From contig CAJBIL010000229.1 in assembly GCA_903953145.1 (NCBI GenBank), positions 1 through 5,085 of the forward strand: DNA of 5,085 nt, written 5' to 3'. Source of the DNA: an uncultured beta proteobacterium (lineage in GTDB: Bacteria; Pseudomonadota; Gammaproteobacteria; Burkholderiales; Rhodocyclaceae). The notes beneath the pieces are model-generated. The model worked only from the letters and a program-made list of their open reading frames with translations. It searched no databases and had not been told where the DNA came from. The position numbers and the translations under genes are program-made. Below are positions 4,966-5,085 of the stretch, piece by piece. Position 1 is the stretch's first letter; the number at the start of each line of letters is the position of its first letter.

Positions 4966-5085
4966 ATGCTCTACGCAATGCCCGGCACCGCAGGTGCCAA
5001 GGTTCAGTTCAAGGCCAAATACGACAATTTTATTGGTGGCCAATGGGTTGCCCCGGTGAGTGGCGAATACTTTGACGTGATCACC
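4966..5085 (+). CDS. NAD(P)-dependent aldehyde dehydrogenase (AldB/ExaC/AcoD type), N-terminal fragment
   Basis: The 40 codons present encode a start MLYAMPGTAGAK followed by VQFKAKYDNFIGGQWVAP (13-30) and VSGEYFDVIT (31-40). 'K-x-x-Y-x-N-(F/Y)-I-G-G-x-W-V-A-P-...-G-E-Y-F' is the characteristic opening of the aldehyde dehydrogenase class containing E. coli AldB, Pseudomonas ExaC and Ralstonia AcoD. These are soluble enzymes of about 500 residues that oxidise acetaldehyde and other short aldehydes to acids, often during ethanol or acetoin catabolism. The catalytic cysteine and glutamate lie beyond the right edge, so activity and substrate cannot be judged. AGGAG 6 nt upstream sets the start. 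Expression is predicted to be sigma-54-dependent with a structured leader, and the ModE/PBP regulator is divergent from it. Confidence 0.9.
   Translation, partial: MLYAMPGTAGAKVQFKAKYDNFIGGQWVAPVSGEYFDVIT

Noticed and set aside
1..5085. CRISPR array, insertion sequence, tRNA or rRNA genes, phage or toxin-antitoxin genes
   Set aside because: No regularly spaced repeats, transposase-like frames, terminal inverted repeats or RNA gene folds were seen on either strand.

Overview
The window reads like a chromosomal stretch of a Gram-negative proteobacterium, most likely a betaproteobacterium (a Rhodocyclales-type organism is my best guess; this rests on protein character and gene order, not on a database search). 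Base composition is moderate, with a visibly more GC-rich transporter gene at the left edge and AT-rich regulatory DNA at the right.

Layout. (1) Bases 1-713, minus strand: most of an EamA/DMT-family membrane transporter, running off the left edge and probably starting at TTG. (2) 771-1775, plus strand: a ClpX-like AAA+ unfoldase that consists only of the ATPase core. It lacks the N-terminal zinc domain and has changed pore and ClpP-contact motifs. (3) 1841-2479 and 2491-3498, plus strand: a two-gene phosphate unit, a DUF47/PhoU-like protein followed 11 bp later by a PiT-family inorganic phosphate transporter. (4) 3499-3558: a convergent intergenic gap with a bidirectional terminator-like fold and a three-copy heptamer repeat. 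(5) 3559-4662, minus strand: a one-component regulator with a ModE-like winged HTH fused to a COG1910-type periplasmic-binding-protein domain. (6) 4663-4965: a rich divergent regulatory region. (7) 4966-5085, plus strand: the first 40 codons of an NAD(P)-dependent aldehyde dehydrogenase of the AldB/ExaC/AcoD type, cut by the right edge.

The most interesting part is 4663-4965. It holds an essentially perfect sigma-54 promoter (TGGCAC-N5-TTGCA, 4809-4824) facing the aldehyde dehydrogenase. A weaker sigma-54-like element with correct spacing faces the regulator. The predicted leader is about 131 nt long and contains a 15-bp hairpin followed by a second hairpin plus six T residues that looks like an intrinsic terminator. 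This suggests two layers of control on the dehydrogenase: enhancer-dependent initiation and possible attenuation in the leader. The divergently encoded ModE/PBP regulator is a natural candidate to take part, possibly linking aldehyde oxidation to an oxyanion or small-ligand signal. That link is inference.

The phosphate pair is conventional: low-affinity phosphate (metal-phosphate) uptake by Pit with a cytoplasmic PhoU-like partner. The ClpX-like gene sits just upstream of it with no evident functional tie.
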